Shown in pieces: positions 1-10,704 of a DNA stretch of 64,000 nucleotides. Source of the DNA: Paraburkholderia sp. IMGN_8 (lineage in GTDB: Bacteria; Pseudomonadota; Gammaproteobacteria; Burkholderiales; Burkholderiaceae). The DNA is taken from positions 1 to 64,000 of the forward strand of contig NZ_CP150901.1 in assembly GCF_038050405.1 (NCBI RefSeq), in the 5' to 3' direction. A program made the position numbers and the translations under genes. Each line of letters opens with the position of its first letter. The first letter of the stretch is position 1. A model generated the notes under the pieces. That model had not been told where the DNA came from and did no database searches. It saw only the letters and a program-made list of their open reading frames with translations.

Positions 1-1219
<1,219 letters not shown>

Positions 1220-1223
<4 letters not shown>

Positions 1224-2233
1224 TTTGTGCTGAGCTGGCCGAGCGTCTGCTGGATCGAGCCGGCGTTGTCCTTCGTCACGAGGATCGATGGCACATAGGT
1301 GTACGGCGGCAGCGCGCGATCTCCTGCCAGATATCGCGCGACGTTATCCACTGCGGTCTTGCCGATCAGCGATGGTTGTTGCGCTACCACGGCAGCGGCG
1401 CTCGACTTCGGATCCTTGACCAGGGTAACGACGTCTGGACTACCGTCGACCGCATAGGTCCGGATCTCGTTGCGATGCGCGGCGTCGACCGCCTGCGTCG
1501 CGCCGACTTGCGGCACGTCCCATGCCGCCCAGATCGCGGCGACTTGGCCCTTAGGATACTTCGCGAGCAACTGGCTGACCTGTGCGTAGGCGCTTTGCAC
1601 CGTGTTCGGAATCACGTCGCGCAGTTCAGGCTCGATGATATGCACCTTCGGGTAGTACTTCAGCACCGCCTTCAACTGGTCGTAGCGGATCGCGCACACG
1701 GGCACGCCGTAAAAGCCGTTGAAAACGAGAATATTGCCTTCGCCGTGAATATCGTTGACGAGCTTCAGCGCGAGTTGTTCGCCGATGAAGAAGTTATCCG
1801 ACGTCGTGTCGTTGATACTCGAGGGCGAAGCCGTGTCGATCGTGAAGAGGGGGATACCGGCCTGGCGGATCTTCTGCAACCACGGTTCAAGGACCGTCGC
1901 GGTGCCCAACTGTTCGATGATCGCATCCGGCTTCTGCGCGATCAGTGTCTGGATCTGCGCAATCTGCCGGTTGTCGTTGCGCCCGGCGTCGAGCGCGATC
2001 GGCGTACCGCCGAGGCGCTTCACTTCTTCGATCGCACCCTGGTAGGCTTTCAGATCCCAATAGTGATCCGTGCCGGCCGCGGTGATGCCGATGCGCTTGC
2101 CTTTCAGCGACGGCACGGTGTTGTCGCCGGAGGTCGCGTCACCCTGTGCATGCGCCACGGAGAAAGTACTGAGGGCGGCTATCGTCAATGCGGTGGCGGC
2201 AAGCGTTGCGAGGGTTTTATGAAAGGGTGTCAT
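1220..2233 (-). CDS. Periplasmic sugar-binding protein of ABC transporter
   Basis: This 337-residue type I periplasmic binding protein is the first gene of the minus-strand ABC operon. It has a Sec signal peptide (charged start, hydrophobic stretch, probable cleavage after AHA near residue 29). The mature part resembles RbsB/XylF proteins: GKRIGITAAGTDHYWDLKAY near the N-terminus, a LIAQKPDAII strand and a central AIWAAWD segment. The stop overlaps the ATPase start by four bases. The divergently oriented sulfur-type genes begin about 250 bp away. The ligand is not identifiable; relatives bind pentoses, autoinducer-like sugars or polyols. Confidence 0.88.
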
Positions 2234-2479
2234 GTCGTCGAAGGGTGAAAGACCAATGGATTTATCTCGCGACGACTCTAATCAACAATGCCCTGTGCCT
2301 GAAACCATCGATTGTCGCTATCGTTATCAGGCGCGCGCTGCAGTGCTTATCGCCGGATGGAAATTGACCCGCTGCCGACCGTTTGCCATCCGAAGGAATA
2401 TCGATTGCCGAATCGTTCAGTTTGCGCGTGCGATATCCGCTGATAGATTGTGCGAACAGTCATTGAAGCGGAGATTCCC

Positions 2480-3718
2480 ATGGCAGAGATTGACGAAGCG
2501 GCTTCATCGCACACGACCGGCGCTAATCGCCATGCAGTGCGTGTCATCGCCGATGACGCACAGGCGATCGCGGTCGCGCACGAGCTTGCGCTTCGCCTCG
2601 CGCAAGGCGCAGCGGAGCGGGACCGCGAGCGTCGTTTGCCGCACGAAGAGATCGAGTGGTTCTCGCAATCCGGCCTGTGGGCGATCACGGTGCCGAAGGC
2701 ATACGGCGGCGCGGGTGTGTCGTTCGTCACGTTGACCGAGGTCGTCAAGATCGTCGCCGCGGCTGACCCTTCGCTTGGACAGTTGCCGCAGAATCATTTC
2801 GGCCTCGTCGACGTGATTGCACTGACGGGAACCGAAGAACAGAAGCAGTATTTCTTCGCGCAGATATTGAACGGCAAGCGCTTCGGCAACGGCTTTTCGG
2901 AGAGGGGCACGAAACACGTGCTCGATCTGAAGACGCGCGTGCGGCGCGACGGCGAGCACTATGTGGTCGACGGTACCAAGTTCTATTCGACGGGCGCGCT
3001 GTTCGCGCACTTCGTACCGGTGCTCGGGCTCGACGACGACCGCAAGGGCTGGCTCGCCTACATTCCGAAGGGTACGCCGGGGCTGAACGTGATCGACGAC
3101 TGGTCGGGCTTCGGCCAACGCACGACGGCGAGCGGGACGGTGGTGCTGGAAAGCGTGCGCGTACCCGCCTCTCATGTGTTTCCGGCGCATCGCGTGTCCG
3201 ATTTTCCGACGCTCAACGGTCCGATCTCGCAGATCATTCAGGCCGCGATCGACGCGGGCATTGCGAGGGCCGCGCTCGACGACACGCTGACGTTCGTGCG
3301 CACGCGCTCGCGGCCGTGGATCGATAGCGGCGTCGAGCGTGCGAGCGACGATCCGCTTACCGTGCGCGAAATCGGCCATCTGCACATCCAGTTGCATGCC
3401 GCCGAAGCGCTGCTTGAGCGCGCCGCGCGCGTGATCGACGAGATTGCCGCGCAGGGCGAGACGACCGAAGACGACGTCGCGCGCGCCTCGGTCGCCGTGG
3501 GCGAAGCGAAGGTGCTGACCACCGAGATCGCATTGCTCGCGAGCGAAAAGCTCTTCGAACTCGCCGGCACGCAAGCGACGCTGACCGAACACAACCTCGA
3601 TCGCCACTGGCGCAATGCGCGCACGCATACGCTGCATGATCCGGTGCGCTGGAAGTATCACCTTGTCGGCAACTATTATCTGAACGGCGTCAAACCGGCC
3701 CGTCATCCGTGGAATTGA
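2480..3718 (+). CDS. SfnB-family acyl-CoA dehydrogenase-like oxidoreductase (copy 1)
   Basis: This 412-residue flavoprotein belongs to the SfnB/DszC branch of the acyl-CoA dehydrogenase fold, whose members use FMNH2 or FAD in sulfur acquisition from sulfones and sulfonates. Family features include the N-terminal helical domain (GLWAITVPKAYGGAGVSF), the LGQLPQNHFGLVD segment, the middle beta-domain (DGTKFYSTGALFAHF, DDWSGFGQRTTASG) and the C-terminal block GTQATLTEHNLDRHWRN. The start at 2480 follows a GCGGAG Shine-Dalgarno; an upstream in-frame start at 2450 lacks one. A paralogue follows after 4 bp and an FMN monooxygenase lies further downstream. SfnB-like activity is inferred from family and context. 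Confidence 0.88.
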   Translation: MAEIDEAASSHTTGANRHAVRVIADDAQAIAVAHELALRLAQGAAERDRERRLPHEEIEWFSQSGLWAITVPKAYGGAGVSFVTLTEVVKIVAAADPSLGQLPQNHFGLVDVIALTGTEEQKQYFFAQILNGKRFGNGFSERGTKHVLDLKTRVRRDGEHYVVDGTKFYSTGALFAHFVPVLGLDDDRKGWLAYIPKGTPGLNVIDDWSGFGQRTTASGTVVLESVRVPASHVFPAHRVSDFPTLNGPISQIIQAAIDAGIARAALDDTLTFVRTRSRPWIDSGVERASDDPLTVREIGHLHIQLHAAEALLERAARVIDEIAAQGETTEDDVARASVAVGEAKVLTTEIALLASEKLFELAGTQATLTEHNLDRHWRNARTHTLHDPVRWKYHLVGNYYLNGVKPARHPWN

Positions 3719-3722
3719 CGCT

Positions 3723-4943
3723 ATGAGCGCTTTGGCAGAATCCGTGGCGCGCGAAACGCCACGCGCGGTACGCATCGAGAACGACACGCAGGCGCTCGAC
3801 GTCGCCCGCGAACTTGCGGGCACGTTGGCCAAGGAGGCTTCCCTGCGCGACCGCGAACGCCGCCTGCCGTACGAGGAAATCGACGCGTATTCGGCAAGCG
3901 GCTTGTGGGGCATTGCGGTGCCACGCGAATTCGGCGGCGCGCAGGTGTCGTTCGCGACGCTTGCAGAAGTGACAGCCATCATCTCCGAAGCCGATCCGGC
4001 GCTCGGCCAGATTCCGCAAAACCACTTTTTCATGCTCGACGTGCTGCGCGTGAACGGCACCCGTGAGCAACAGGCGTTCTATTTCGAGCGGGCGCTGGCG
4101 GGCGAGCGCTTCGGCAACGCGCTGTCCGAGCGCGGTACAAAAACCGTACGCGACTACCACACGACGCTGACGCCGGACGGCGAGGGTTACCGCATCAACG
4201 GCACGAAGTTCTATTCGACCGGCGCGCTGTTTGCACAATGGATTCCGATCGTCGCGAAAGCGGGCGACGCGACGCTGTATGTCGCGTTCGCGAATGCGCA
4301 CACGCCGGGTTTGAAGGTTGTCGACGACTGGTCGGGCTTCGGCCAGCGCACCACCGGCAGCGGCACGACGACGCTGGATAACGTGTTCGTCGAGGCAGCG
4401 GCGGTGGTGCCGTACAGTGCCGCGTTCGATGCCCGCCCGACGACCGTCGGTCCCGTCGGCCAGATCATTCATGCGGCGGTCGATCTCGGCATTGCGCGCG
4501 CGGCCTTTGCCGATGCGCGGCGTTTCGTGCGGGAACGCTCGCGGCCGTGGATCGACAGCGGCGTCGAACGGGCAAGCGACGATCCGCTCACGCTCGAACT
4601 GTTCGGCAAACTCGCGCTGCAACTCGAAGCCGCGAGCGCGCTTCTCGAGCGAGCCGGCCGGCGCGTGGATGCGGCGATCGAAAAATCGGACGAGCAGACC
4701 GTGGCCGCTGCTTCGATTGCCGTCGCGCAGGCACGTGCGGCGACCACCGAAATCGCGCTGCAGGCATCGACACGCCTGATCGAACTCGCCGGCACGCAGG
4801 CGACGCTGGCCGAGCACAACCTCGATCGCCACTGGCGCAATGCCCGCACGCATACATTGCACGACCCCGTGCGCTGGAAATACATCGCGGTCGGCAACTA
4901 CTACCTGAACGACGTACTGCCGCCGCGCCACGGCGCGCTTTAA
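3723..4943 (+). CDS. SfnB-family acyl-CoA dehydrogenase-like oxidoreductase (copy 2)
   Basis: This 406-residue protein is a tandem paralogue of the preceding gene with the same architecture: GLWGIAVPREFGGAQVSF, LGQIPQNHFFMLD, GTKFYSTGALFAQW, DDWSGFGQRTTGSG and the nearly identical C-terminal block GTQATLAEHNLDRHWRN. It starts 4 bp after the stop of copy 1, so the two are co-transcribed. The last three codons and the stop lie inside a perfect 19-bp inverted repeat. The copies may act on different sulfur compounds or form one enzyme, as seen for two-subunit relatives; the sequence does not decide this. Confidence 0.87.
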   Translation: MSALAESVARETPRAVRIENDTQALDVARELAGTLAKEASLRDRERRLPYEEIDAYSASGLWGIAVPREFGGAQVSFATLAEVTAIISEADPALGQIPQNHFFMLDVLRVNGTREQQAFYFERALAGERFGNALSERGTKTVRDYHTTLTPDGEGYRINGTKFYSTGALFAQWIPIVAKAGDATLYVAFANAHTPGLKVVDDWSGFGQRTTGSGTTTLDNVFVEAAAVVPYSAAFDARPTTVGPVGQIIHAAVDLGIARAAFADARRFVRERSRPWIDSGVERASDDPLTLELFGKLALQLEAASALLERAGRRVDAAIEKSDEQTVAAASIAVAQARAATTEIALQASTRLIELAGTQATLAEHNLDRHWRNARTHTLHDPVRWKYIAVGNYYLNDVLPPRHGAL

Positions 4944-4972
4944 GGCGCGCCGTGGCGCGCCTTAAAGCGCGC
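4933..4972. repeat. Perfect 19-bp inverted repeat with 2-nt centre
   Basis: The arms at 4933-4951 and 4954-4972 are perfect reverse complements separated by GT. The left arm contains the stop codon of the second SfnB-like gene. It could fold as a strong hairpin that ends or attenuates transcription before the monooxygenase gene, though no T-run follows; a protein-binding palindrome is also possible. Confidence 0.7.
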
Positions 4973-5046
4973 ATCGAGGCGTAGTGCAGCCCTTCGGCTG
5001 CGTACGCCGCAACGTTCCCACCATTATCCGAAACCGGACTCCGATC

Positions 5047-6429
5047 ATGGCCAGACAGATCCGCCTCAACGCATTCGACATGAACTGCGTCGGGCACCAG
5101 TCGCCGGGCTTGTGGGCGCATCCACGCGATACGTCGTGGCGCTACAAGCACCTCGATTACTGGACCGACCTCGCGAAACTTCTCGAACGCGGGAAGTTCG
5201 ACGGCCTTTTCATCGCTGACGTGCTGGGCATTTACGACGTCTTCAATGGCAACGGCGAAGCCGCGATCCGCCAGGCCGCACAGGTTCCCGTCAACGATCC
5301 GATCCTGCTCGTCTCGGCGATGGCGAACGTCACCGAACATCTCGGCTTCGGCGTGACCTGCTCGCTGTCGTACGAACATCCCTATCCGTTCGCGCGGCGC
5401 ATGTCGACGCTCGATCACCTGACGAACGGCCGCGTCGGCTGGAATATCGTCACGTCGTATCTGGATAGCGCCGCACGTAACGTGGGCTTGCCGGCCCAGG
5501 CGAATCACGACGAGCGCTATTCGCTCGCCGAGGAATATCTGGACGTCTGCTACAAGCTGTGGGAGTCGTCGTGGGAAGACGACGCCGTTGTGCGCGACAC
5601 CACGCGGCAGGTGTTCACCGAGCCGTCGAAGGTGCATCCGATCGAGCACCATGGCCAGTATTTCGACGTGCCGGGCATCCATCTGTGCGAACCGTCGCCG
5701 CAGCGTACGCCGGTGCTCTATCAGGCTGGCGCGTCGAAGCGCGGCAAGGATTTCGCCGCGCAACACGCCGAGTGCATTTTCATCGCGGCGCCGTCGCGCG
5801 CGATCCTGAAGAACTTTGTCGCCGATATCAGGGCACGCGTGAAATCGTTCGGCCGCGATCCGCACGACGTGCTCATCTTCAATCTGCATACGGTGATTAC
5901 CGGCAAGACGTCGGCGGATGCGCATGCGAAGCATGCCGACTACCGCCGTTACGCAAGCGATGAAGGTGCGCTTGCGCTGATGTCGGGCTGGACCGGCATC
6001 GATCTGTCGAAGTACGACCTCGATGAACCGCTGCACCATATCGAGAGCAACGCGGTGCAATCGGCGGTGGAGGCGCTCTCGAGCGCGGACCCCACGCGCG
6101 TGTGGACCGTGCGCGAGATTGCGAAGTGGGGCGGCATTGGCGGTCTGGGGCCGCTTTCGGTAGGCAGCCCGCAGGAGATCGCCGACGAGTTGCAGTCGTG
6201 GGTCGAGGAGACCGACGTCGACGGTTTCAACCTCGCATACGCATTGACGCACGAGAGCTTTGCCGATTTCGTCGACCTCGTGGTGCCTGAACTGCAGCGG
6301 CGCGGTGTGTACAAGACCGATTACGCAGAGGGCTCGTTGCGCGAAAAGCTGCATGGCGGCGGTGCACGGTTGGCCGATCCGCATCCGGGCGCGCGTTATC
6401 GCGCGCGCCGTACCACGCATGCCGAATAA
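5047..6429 (+). CDS. FMN-dependent luciferase-like monooxygenase (NtaA/SnaA/DmoA type)
   Basis: This 460-residue protein is a two-component flavin monooxygenase of the bacterial luciferase-like superfamily, in the branch containing nitrilotriacetate, pristinamycin, dibenzothiophene-sulfone and dimethylsulfide monooxygenases. Recognisable parts are the opening RLNAFDMNC, GKFDGLFIADVLG, LGFGVTCSLSYEHPYPFARR, LTNGRVGWNIVTSYL and TPVLYQAGASKRGKDFAAQHAE, which shape the FMN and substrate barrel. It needs a partner flavin reductase, and none is encoded nearby. The ATG at 5047 was chosen because an upstream start at 4984 adds a non-conserved leader. The two SfnB-like genes upstream suggest that it oxidises an organosulfur compound. 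Confidence 0.88.
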   Translation: MARQIRLNAFDMNCVGHQSPGLWAHPRDTSWRYKHLDYWTDLAKLLERGKFDGLFIADVLGIYDVFNGNGEAAIRQAAQVPVNDPILLVSAMANVTEHLGFGVTCSLSYEHPYPFARRMSTLDHLTNGRVGWNIVTSYLDSAARNVGLPAQANHDERYSLAEEYLDVCYKLWESSWEDDAVVRDTTRQVFTEPSKVHPIEHHGQYFDVPGIHLCEPSPQRTPVLYQAGASKRGKDFAAQHAECIFIAAPSRAILKNFVADIRARVKSFGRDPHDVLIFNLHTVITGKTSADAHAKHADYRRYASDEGALALMSGWTGIDLSKYDLDEPLHHIESNAVQSAVEALSSADPTRVWTVREIAKWGGIGGLGPLSVGSPQEIADELQSWVEETDVDGFNLAYALTHESFADFVDLVVPELQRRGVYKTDYAEGSLREKLHGGGARLADPHPGARYRARRTTHAE

Positions 6430-6478
6430 CCGTTCCTACTATTCATAACCACGTTATTCATCGGGCTGGGGATCATTC

Positions 6479-7549
6479 ATGAGATCGCTTCTTCTTTGCA
6501 AGTCTTACTTGAGCCGAATTGTCGGCGCACTCACGCTATTTTCGGCGACCTTGTTGGCAGGGCTGGCCGCACACGCCGCGTCACTTAAGGGCGCGCCCGC
6601 GCCGTTCGAAAAGGGCGGTGTCAAGATCGCGCTGGTCAACTATCTGTCCACCGGCGACTTCTTCCAGGCCTATGAAGCCGGCGCGCAGAAGCAGGCGAAG
6701 GCGCTTGGCATCGATTTGCGCATCTATGAGGGCCGCCAGGATGCCGCCGAACAGCGCGAGCAGATCCAGCAGGCGATCAGCCTTGGGGTGTCGGCGATCG
6801 TTGTCAATCACGGCTTGCCGGAATCGCTGAAGGACGTCGTGCAGCGCGCGCTGGACAAAGGCATCAAGGTTGTCGCGTTCGATGTCGACCTGGGCAATCC
6901 GAAGGTGCCGCAGATCGAGCAGAGCGACCACGACCTGGCGGCGCTGCTGCTCGATCAGGCGGTGAAGGATAACGGCGATACGTTTGCGGCCGGTTACGTG
7001 TATGTGGCTGGTTTTGCGCCGCTCGATCGACGCGATGCGGTGTGGCGGGACTTCAAGCGTGCCCATCCGAAGATTCAGGAGAAGGCGCGCTGGGGCACGG
7101 TCGACAATCCGATCGCGCAATCGGTCGCGAACCAGGCGGCAGCGGCCTATCGCGCGCATCCCGACATTCGCGTGGTATTTGCGCCTTACGACGAGTTCGC
7201 GCGAGGCGCGAAGCTCGCGGCGGACGAAGCGAATTTGTCATCGAAGATCCGCATCTATAGCGCCGACATCTCGACCGCCGACATCGAGGCGATCCGCGCG
7301 CCTGACAGCGCGTGGGTGGCGACGGCGGCGACCAATCCTGCGGTTGTCGGTGCGGTGTCCGTGCGTGCTGCCGCATTGCTGGTGGCTGGACAGGATCCCG
7401 GGCACCGGATCGTCGTGAAGCCGACCCTGATCACGCGCGACGATCTGGTGAAGAACAACATTCGGACAATTGCGGAGCTTGGCGCGAAATTCCCGGCATT
7501 CCGTGCGAGCGATGCCGCCACGGCACCGTGGATCCCGGCTCCGGATTGA
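6479..7549 (+). CDS. Periplasmic substrate-binding protein, type I (sugar ABC family)
   Basis: This 356-residue exported binding protein has a signal peptide of about 33 residues (hydrophobic run ending AAHAAS). The mature protein has the type I fold signature: VKIALVNYLSTGDFFQAYEAG near the start, RQDAAEQREQIQQAI, AIVVNHG, KVVAFDVD and VVFAPYDEFARG. It resembles RbsB-like proteins, but no ATPase or permease lies next to it. It follows the monooxygenase by about 50 bp on the same strand and may be read with it. It could feed the ABC system at the left edge, or supply a sulfur-containing ligand; both ideas are inference. Confidence 0.82.
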   Translation: MRSLLLCKSYLSRIVGALTLFSATLLAGLAAHAASLKGAPAPFEKGGVKIALVNYLSTGDFFQAYEAGAQKQAKALGIDLRIYEGRQDAAEQREQIQQAISLGVSAIVVNHGLPESLKDVVQRALDKGIKVVAFDVDLGNPKVPQIEQSDHDLAALLLDQAVKDNGDTFAAGYVYVAGFAPLDRRDAVWRDFKRAHPKIQEKARWGTVDNPIAQSVANQAAAAYRAHPDIRVVFAPYDEFARGAKLAADEANLSSKIRIYSADISTADIEAIRAPDSAWVATAATNPAVVGAVSVRAAALLVAGQDPGHRIVVKPTLITRDDLVKNNIRTIAELGAKFPAFRASDAATAPWIPAPD

Positions 7550-7674
7550 AGCGTCGTAGGGACCCCCCGTGTGCACGGCGATTACATTCGATGTAATTGG
7601 CGTACAGCGCAGCCGCTTCTACTCTTTGGCTGTCGCGCCACCAATCCGGTGGCGCTCACCGTCAGGGAGATACC

Positions 7675-8232
7675 ATGTCCAGCTATCCCGTTCACACGAT
7701 CGAATCCGCGCCCACGCAATCGAAGCCCGTGCTCCAGCAACTGCAACAGGCGTTCGGCCTGATCCCGAACATCGCGGCCACGATGGCCGCTTCGCCGGTG
7801 CTGATCAATGGCTTCATCGGCCTGTTCGAGCGCGTGCATGCGAGCAGTCTGACGGAGCCGCAGATCCAGACGTTGCTGCTGACCAACGCGGTCACGAACG
7901 CCAGTGAGTGGCCGGTCGCGTTTCACACCGCGCTCGCGTTGAAGGAGGGCGTACGTCCCGCGGATGTCGACGCAATCCGGCACGGCGGCCTGCCTGGTGA
8001 CGTCGGACTGGCCGCGCTGTCAACGCTGGCGCGTACGCTGATCGAAAAGCGCGGCCGCCTGGCTGTTTCGGACCAGAGACGCTTCCTCGAAGCGGGGTTC
8101 AGCTCCGAGCAGATACTCGAGGTCATTGCGGTGGTTGCAGCATCTACTATCACGAACTACACCGGCAGCGTTACACAGCCGGCACTCGAAGCGACGTTCG
8201 AGGAATTTGCCTGGCATGCGCCCGCACCCTGA
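7675..8232 (+). CDS. Carboxymuconolactone decarboxylase (AhpD-fold) family protein without redox cysteines
   Basis: This 185-residue all-helical protein matches the CMD/AhpD family: FGLIPNIAATMAASP at the N-terminus, LTEPQIQTLLLTNAV and FSSEQILEVIAVVAASTITNY near the end. In peroxidase members the middle carries a CxxC followed by His. Here that segment reads NASEWPVAFHTALA, keeping the His but with no cysteine. Thiol peroxidase activity is therefore unlikely. The start at 7675 follows a clear AGGGAGA; the longer reading from 7597 has no such site. The XRE/MmyB regulator starts 37 bp after the stop. Confidence 0.85.
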   Translation: MSSYPVHTIESAPTQSKPVLQQLQQAFGLIPNIAATMAASPVLINGFIGLFERVHASSLTEPQIQTLLLTNAVTNASEWPVAFHTALALKEGVRPADVDAIRHGGLPGDVGLAALSTLARTLIEKRGRLAVSDQRRFLEAGFSSEQILEVIAVVAASTITNYTGSVTQPALEATFEEFAWHAPAP

Positions 8233-8269
8233 GTCCGTCATAATCATCCGTCTCGAATAGGGAAATCCG

Positions 8270-9115
8270 ATGAACGTCACCAGTCCCGACCCGAAAGTGC
8301 CGCCGAGTGAACTTGGTAGTTTGTTGCGCTATTGGCGAGACGTGCGTGGCGTGAGTCAACTCGATCTGTCGCTGGAGGCCGGGATCTCGCAGCGCCAGAT
8401 CAGCTTCATTGAAAGCGGACGCAGCGTGCCGGGTCGGGACACGCTATTGACCCTCGCGCAGACGCTCGATGTGCCGCTGCGCGAGCGCAATGCACTGCTG
8501 CTCGCCGCTGGCTACGCACCCGTGTATTCGGAGGCGCCGTGGAACGCGCAAGAGATGCACAGTGTTGTCCGCGCGCTCGAACGGGTCGTTCGCCAGCACG
8601 AACCGTTTCCGGCGATCGTGATGGATCGCCACTGGAACGTGCTGATGACCAACGACGCAGCACCGCGCTTTTTCAACTGTTTCATCGACATGGCCTCGCG
8701 CGAAAGTCCACGCAACATGCTGCATCTGATCTTCGATCCGCAAGGGATGCGCCCGTTTGTAGCCGATTGGGACAACGTCTCGCGAAACCTGCTGCAACGG
8801 GTGTATCGCGAATCGGTCGGGCACGTGATTGACGGCGGCACCAGAAGTCTGCTCGATGAACTGCTTGCGTATCCCGACGTGCCTCGCGACTGGAAGACGT
8901 ATCATGCGTCGTCCGCGATGCCCGCGATGCCGGTTATTCCGCTTGGTTTCATCAGCGAGGGCGTGGTTCTTCGCTATTTTTCGATGGTAACGAGCGTTGG
9001 AATACCGCAAACTGTTGCCGCGCAGGAGCTACGCCTGGAATGCATGTTCCCTGCCGACGATGCAACCGAAGCACGCCATCAGCAACTGCTTGCAGCGCAT
9101 TCAAAGGAACGCTGA
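8270..9115 (+). CDS. XRE-family transcriptional regulator with MmyB-like ligand-binding domain
   Basis: This 281-residue regulator has an N-terminal helix-turn-helix (LGSLLRYWRDVRGVSQLDLS then GISQRQISFIESGRSVPGRD, residues about 15-55). The larger C-terminal half is of the MmyB/PAS-like ligand-binding type (FPAIVMDRHWNVLMTNDAA, RNMLHLIFDPQGMRPFVADW). Such proteins commonly control a neighbouring SDR or CMD-type gene and bind small hydrophobic ligands. It probably shares a transcript with the CMD-family gene upstream and may autoregulate this pair. The C-terminal part matches the family throughout, so the gene is intact. Confidence 0.88.
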   Translation: MNVTSPDPKVPPSELGSLLRYWRDVRGVSQLDLSLEAGISQRQISFIESGRSVPGRDTLLTLAQTLDVPLRERNALLLAAGYAPVYSEAPWNAQEMHSVVRALERVVRQHEPFPAIVMDRHWNVLMTNDAAPRFFNCFIDMASRESPRNMLHLIFDPQGMRPFVADWDNVSRNLLQRVYRESVGHVIDGGTRSLLDELLAYPDVPRDWKTYHASSAMPAMPVIPLGFISEGVVLRYFSMVTSVGIPQTVAAQELRLECMFPADDATEARHQQLLAAHSKER

Positions 9116-10101
9116 GCGCCTTGTTCAACAGGTCAACGGCCGGTAATGAACGATTTCGAGTCAGCAAGCAGTCTGCGGTGTTCCGCTATGCTGCGGGCAT
9201 TTATCGATTTTCTCGGCGACCGTTTCAGCGGTGGATTTTGAATTACATCTCACTGATGCAGTTTGCAGCTGAATAAGCGTGAGCGCATCGGTCATTCTGT
9301 CCGAAAAATCGATCCTCGATACTATTCTCAGCGGGCGAAATTTCCCTATTCAGCATATCAAATTCTCGCAATCTCACAATGTGAATGGCAGAATGCGCCC
9401 CCTTAAGCGCGTGTCTCGCCCAAATGTAAGAAGACGTTACTTGTCCAGCGGCGACGAAATCGAAGGCGCTATATCGCTTCGCATTCCGGATTGGCGGAAC
9501 CGCGCCCATGTCTGACGATTTTTCCAAACCCCATTTCTCGCTCGCCGCGGTCATTGCATTTCGTAACAAGTGGCGTTGATCGAGGCGGCGACATGCTCTA
9601 AATTTTGGGGCGTCGACCAGTGACATCCGGCAGCTGGGCGATGTTTCATTCTACAAATCACGACATGCCGGATACCTGGATGGTCAGCCATCCGACACTG
9701 CAAGTCTGCACGCTGTGCGGACTTGACCAAGCGGTCGAACTCGCAATGGGTATCAATTCGACCATAAGCAGCCCGATGAGACCCGACGAGCCGTAGTGGG
9801 CTCGCCGAGTTATTCGTGTCATGCCGGCCCGGAGCCAGCTTGACAGTGGCATCTATGGTTGAACATCGACATTCGAGTCGTACTCCTTAAAGCATTGCAA
9901 GTGGGAAGTCATGGTCAATAAGGTGCAAACATCCAATCCGAGCGTTCCACGCGCGGCGGCGCCGACGCGGCTGTCCCGCTTCCTCGGAGGTCAGATGCTA
10001 CGACCGCTGATTCCCCTTTGCAGGGCATGCTGTTGCGGAAGTTCAACCTGATTTGCGACGGTACAACTTAATTATGCGCAACGCGCGAACAAGGAAAGGT
10101 A
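9116..10101. other. Gene-poor stretch, about 985 bp
   Basis: No convincing gene is present. Open frames on either strand (for example minus 9243-9626 and plus 9605-9796) have no recognisable domain, poor start signals and unusual composition. Much of 9240-9540 is richer in A+T than the flanking genes, which fits a promoter region or decayed DNA. No repeat or RNA gene was recognised. Confidence 0.5.
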
Positions 10102-10704
10102 ATGGAATTTGTACGAATGGGAATCCTCTATATCCATCTCATAGCCTGCTGTGTCGCGATTGGTCTCGTGCTGACCAGTGACATTGCCATGGTCAGGCGG
10201 CTTTTGGATACTGCCCCGCCCACCGATCTTGACCAGGTCCACCTGCCCAGTCTGCAGCGCACCGTCACGCTGGCGCTGACGGCGCTATGGGTCACCGGCA
10301 TTGTGATCGTTTCGCTCGATGTGCGGACTCAGGGTCTGGCGTATCTCCAGAATCCCAAACTTCACGCCAAGGTAGCCATCGTCATCTTGTTGACCTTTAA
10401 CGGCATCGCTTTGCACTACACGGTCCTCCCGGCATTGCGGAAAGCGGGATCCCTGCTGAAGCTGTCCTTCGAACGGCGTTTGGTTGCCATTTTCGCGGGA
10501 GTAGTTTCCGGAGTCTCGTGGTTCTATGCAGCGCTGCTGGGCGTTGGACGTCCATTGAGCTGGAAGTATTCGTCGATCGAGATCCTGGCAGCTTACCCAG
10601 CGCTGATTGCGGGCGGAATCGTCACAATGTTGCTTATAACGGCACTAGCGAAATCCAGGAAGCGCGGCGAAGGGCGGAATGCCGACGAGGCGGCGGCCTA
10701 TTGA
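10102..10704 (+). CDS. Integral membrane protein of unknown function
   Basis: This 200-residue protein has about five transmembrane helices: residues about 8-25 (YIHLIACCVAIGLVL), 50-72 (TLALTALWVTGIVIV), 85-105 (KVAIVILLTFNGIAL), 125-148 (LVAIFAGVVSGVSWFYAALL) and 160-182. A conserved-looking His lies in the first helix and another in the third (LHAKVAI, LHYTVLP), reminiscent of small heme-carrying or electron-transport membrane proteins, but no family was recognised with confidence. It starts after AAGGAAAGG and stands alone between non-coding stretches. Confidence 0.75.
   Translation: MEFVRMGILYIHLIACCVAIGLVLTSDIAMVRRLLDTAPPTDLDQVHLPSLQRTVTLALTALWVTGIVIVSLDVRTQGLAYLQNPKLHAKVAIVILLTFNGIALHYTVLPALRKAGSLLKLSFERRLVAIFAGVVSGVSWFYAALLGVGRPLSWKYSSIEILAAYPALIAGGIVTMLLITALAKSRKRGEGRNADEAAAY

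Noticed and set aside
1376..2248. Plus-strand frame of 290 codons opposite the periplasmic binding protein gene
   Set aside because: It is antisense to a well-supported gene and has low-complexity composition without any motif.
2504..6420. Very long minus-strand frames antisense to the SfnB-like and monooxygenase genes (2504-4060, 3690-4931, 4588-6420)
   Set aside because: They are antisense shadows produced by high GC at third codon positions. They are Arg/His-rich, have no domains, and the plus-strand proteins are clear family members.
9243..9626. Minus-strand frame of 127 codons in the gene-poor stretch
   Set aside because: It has no recognisable domain and no ribosome-binding site, and its composition is unlike neighbouring genes.
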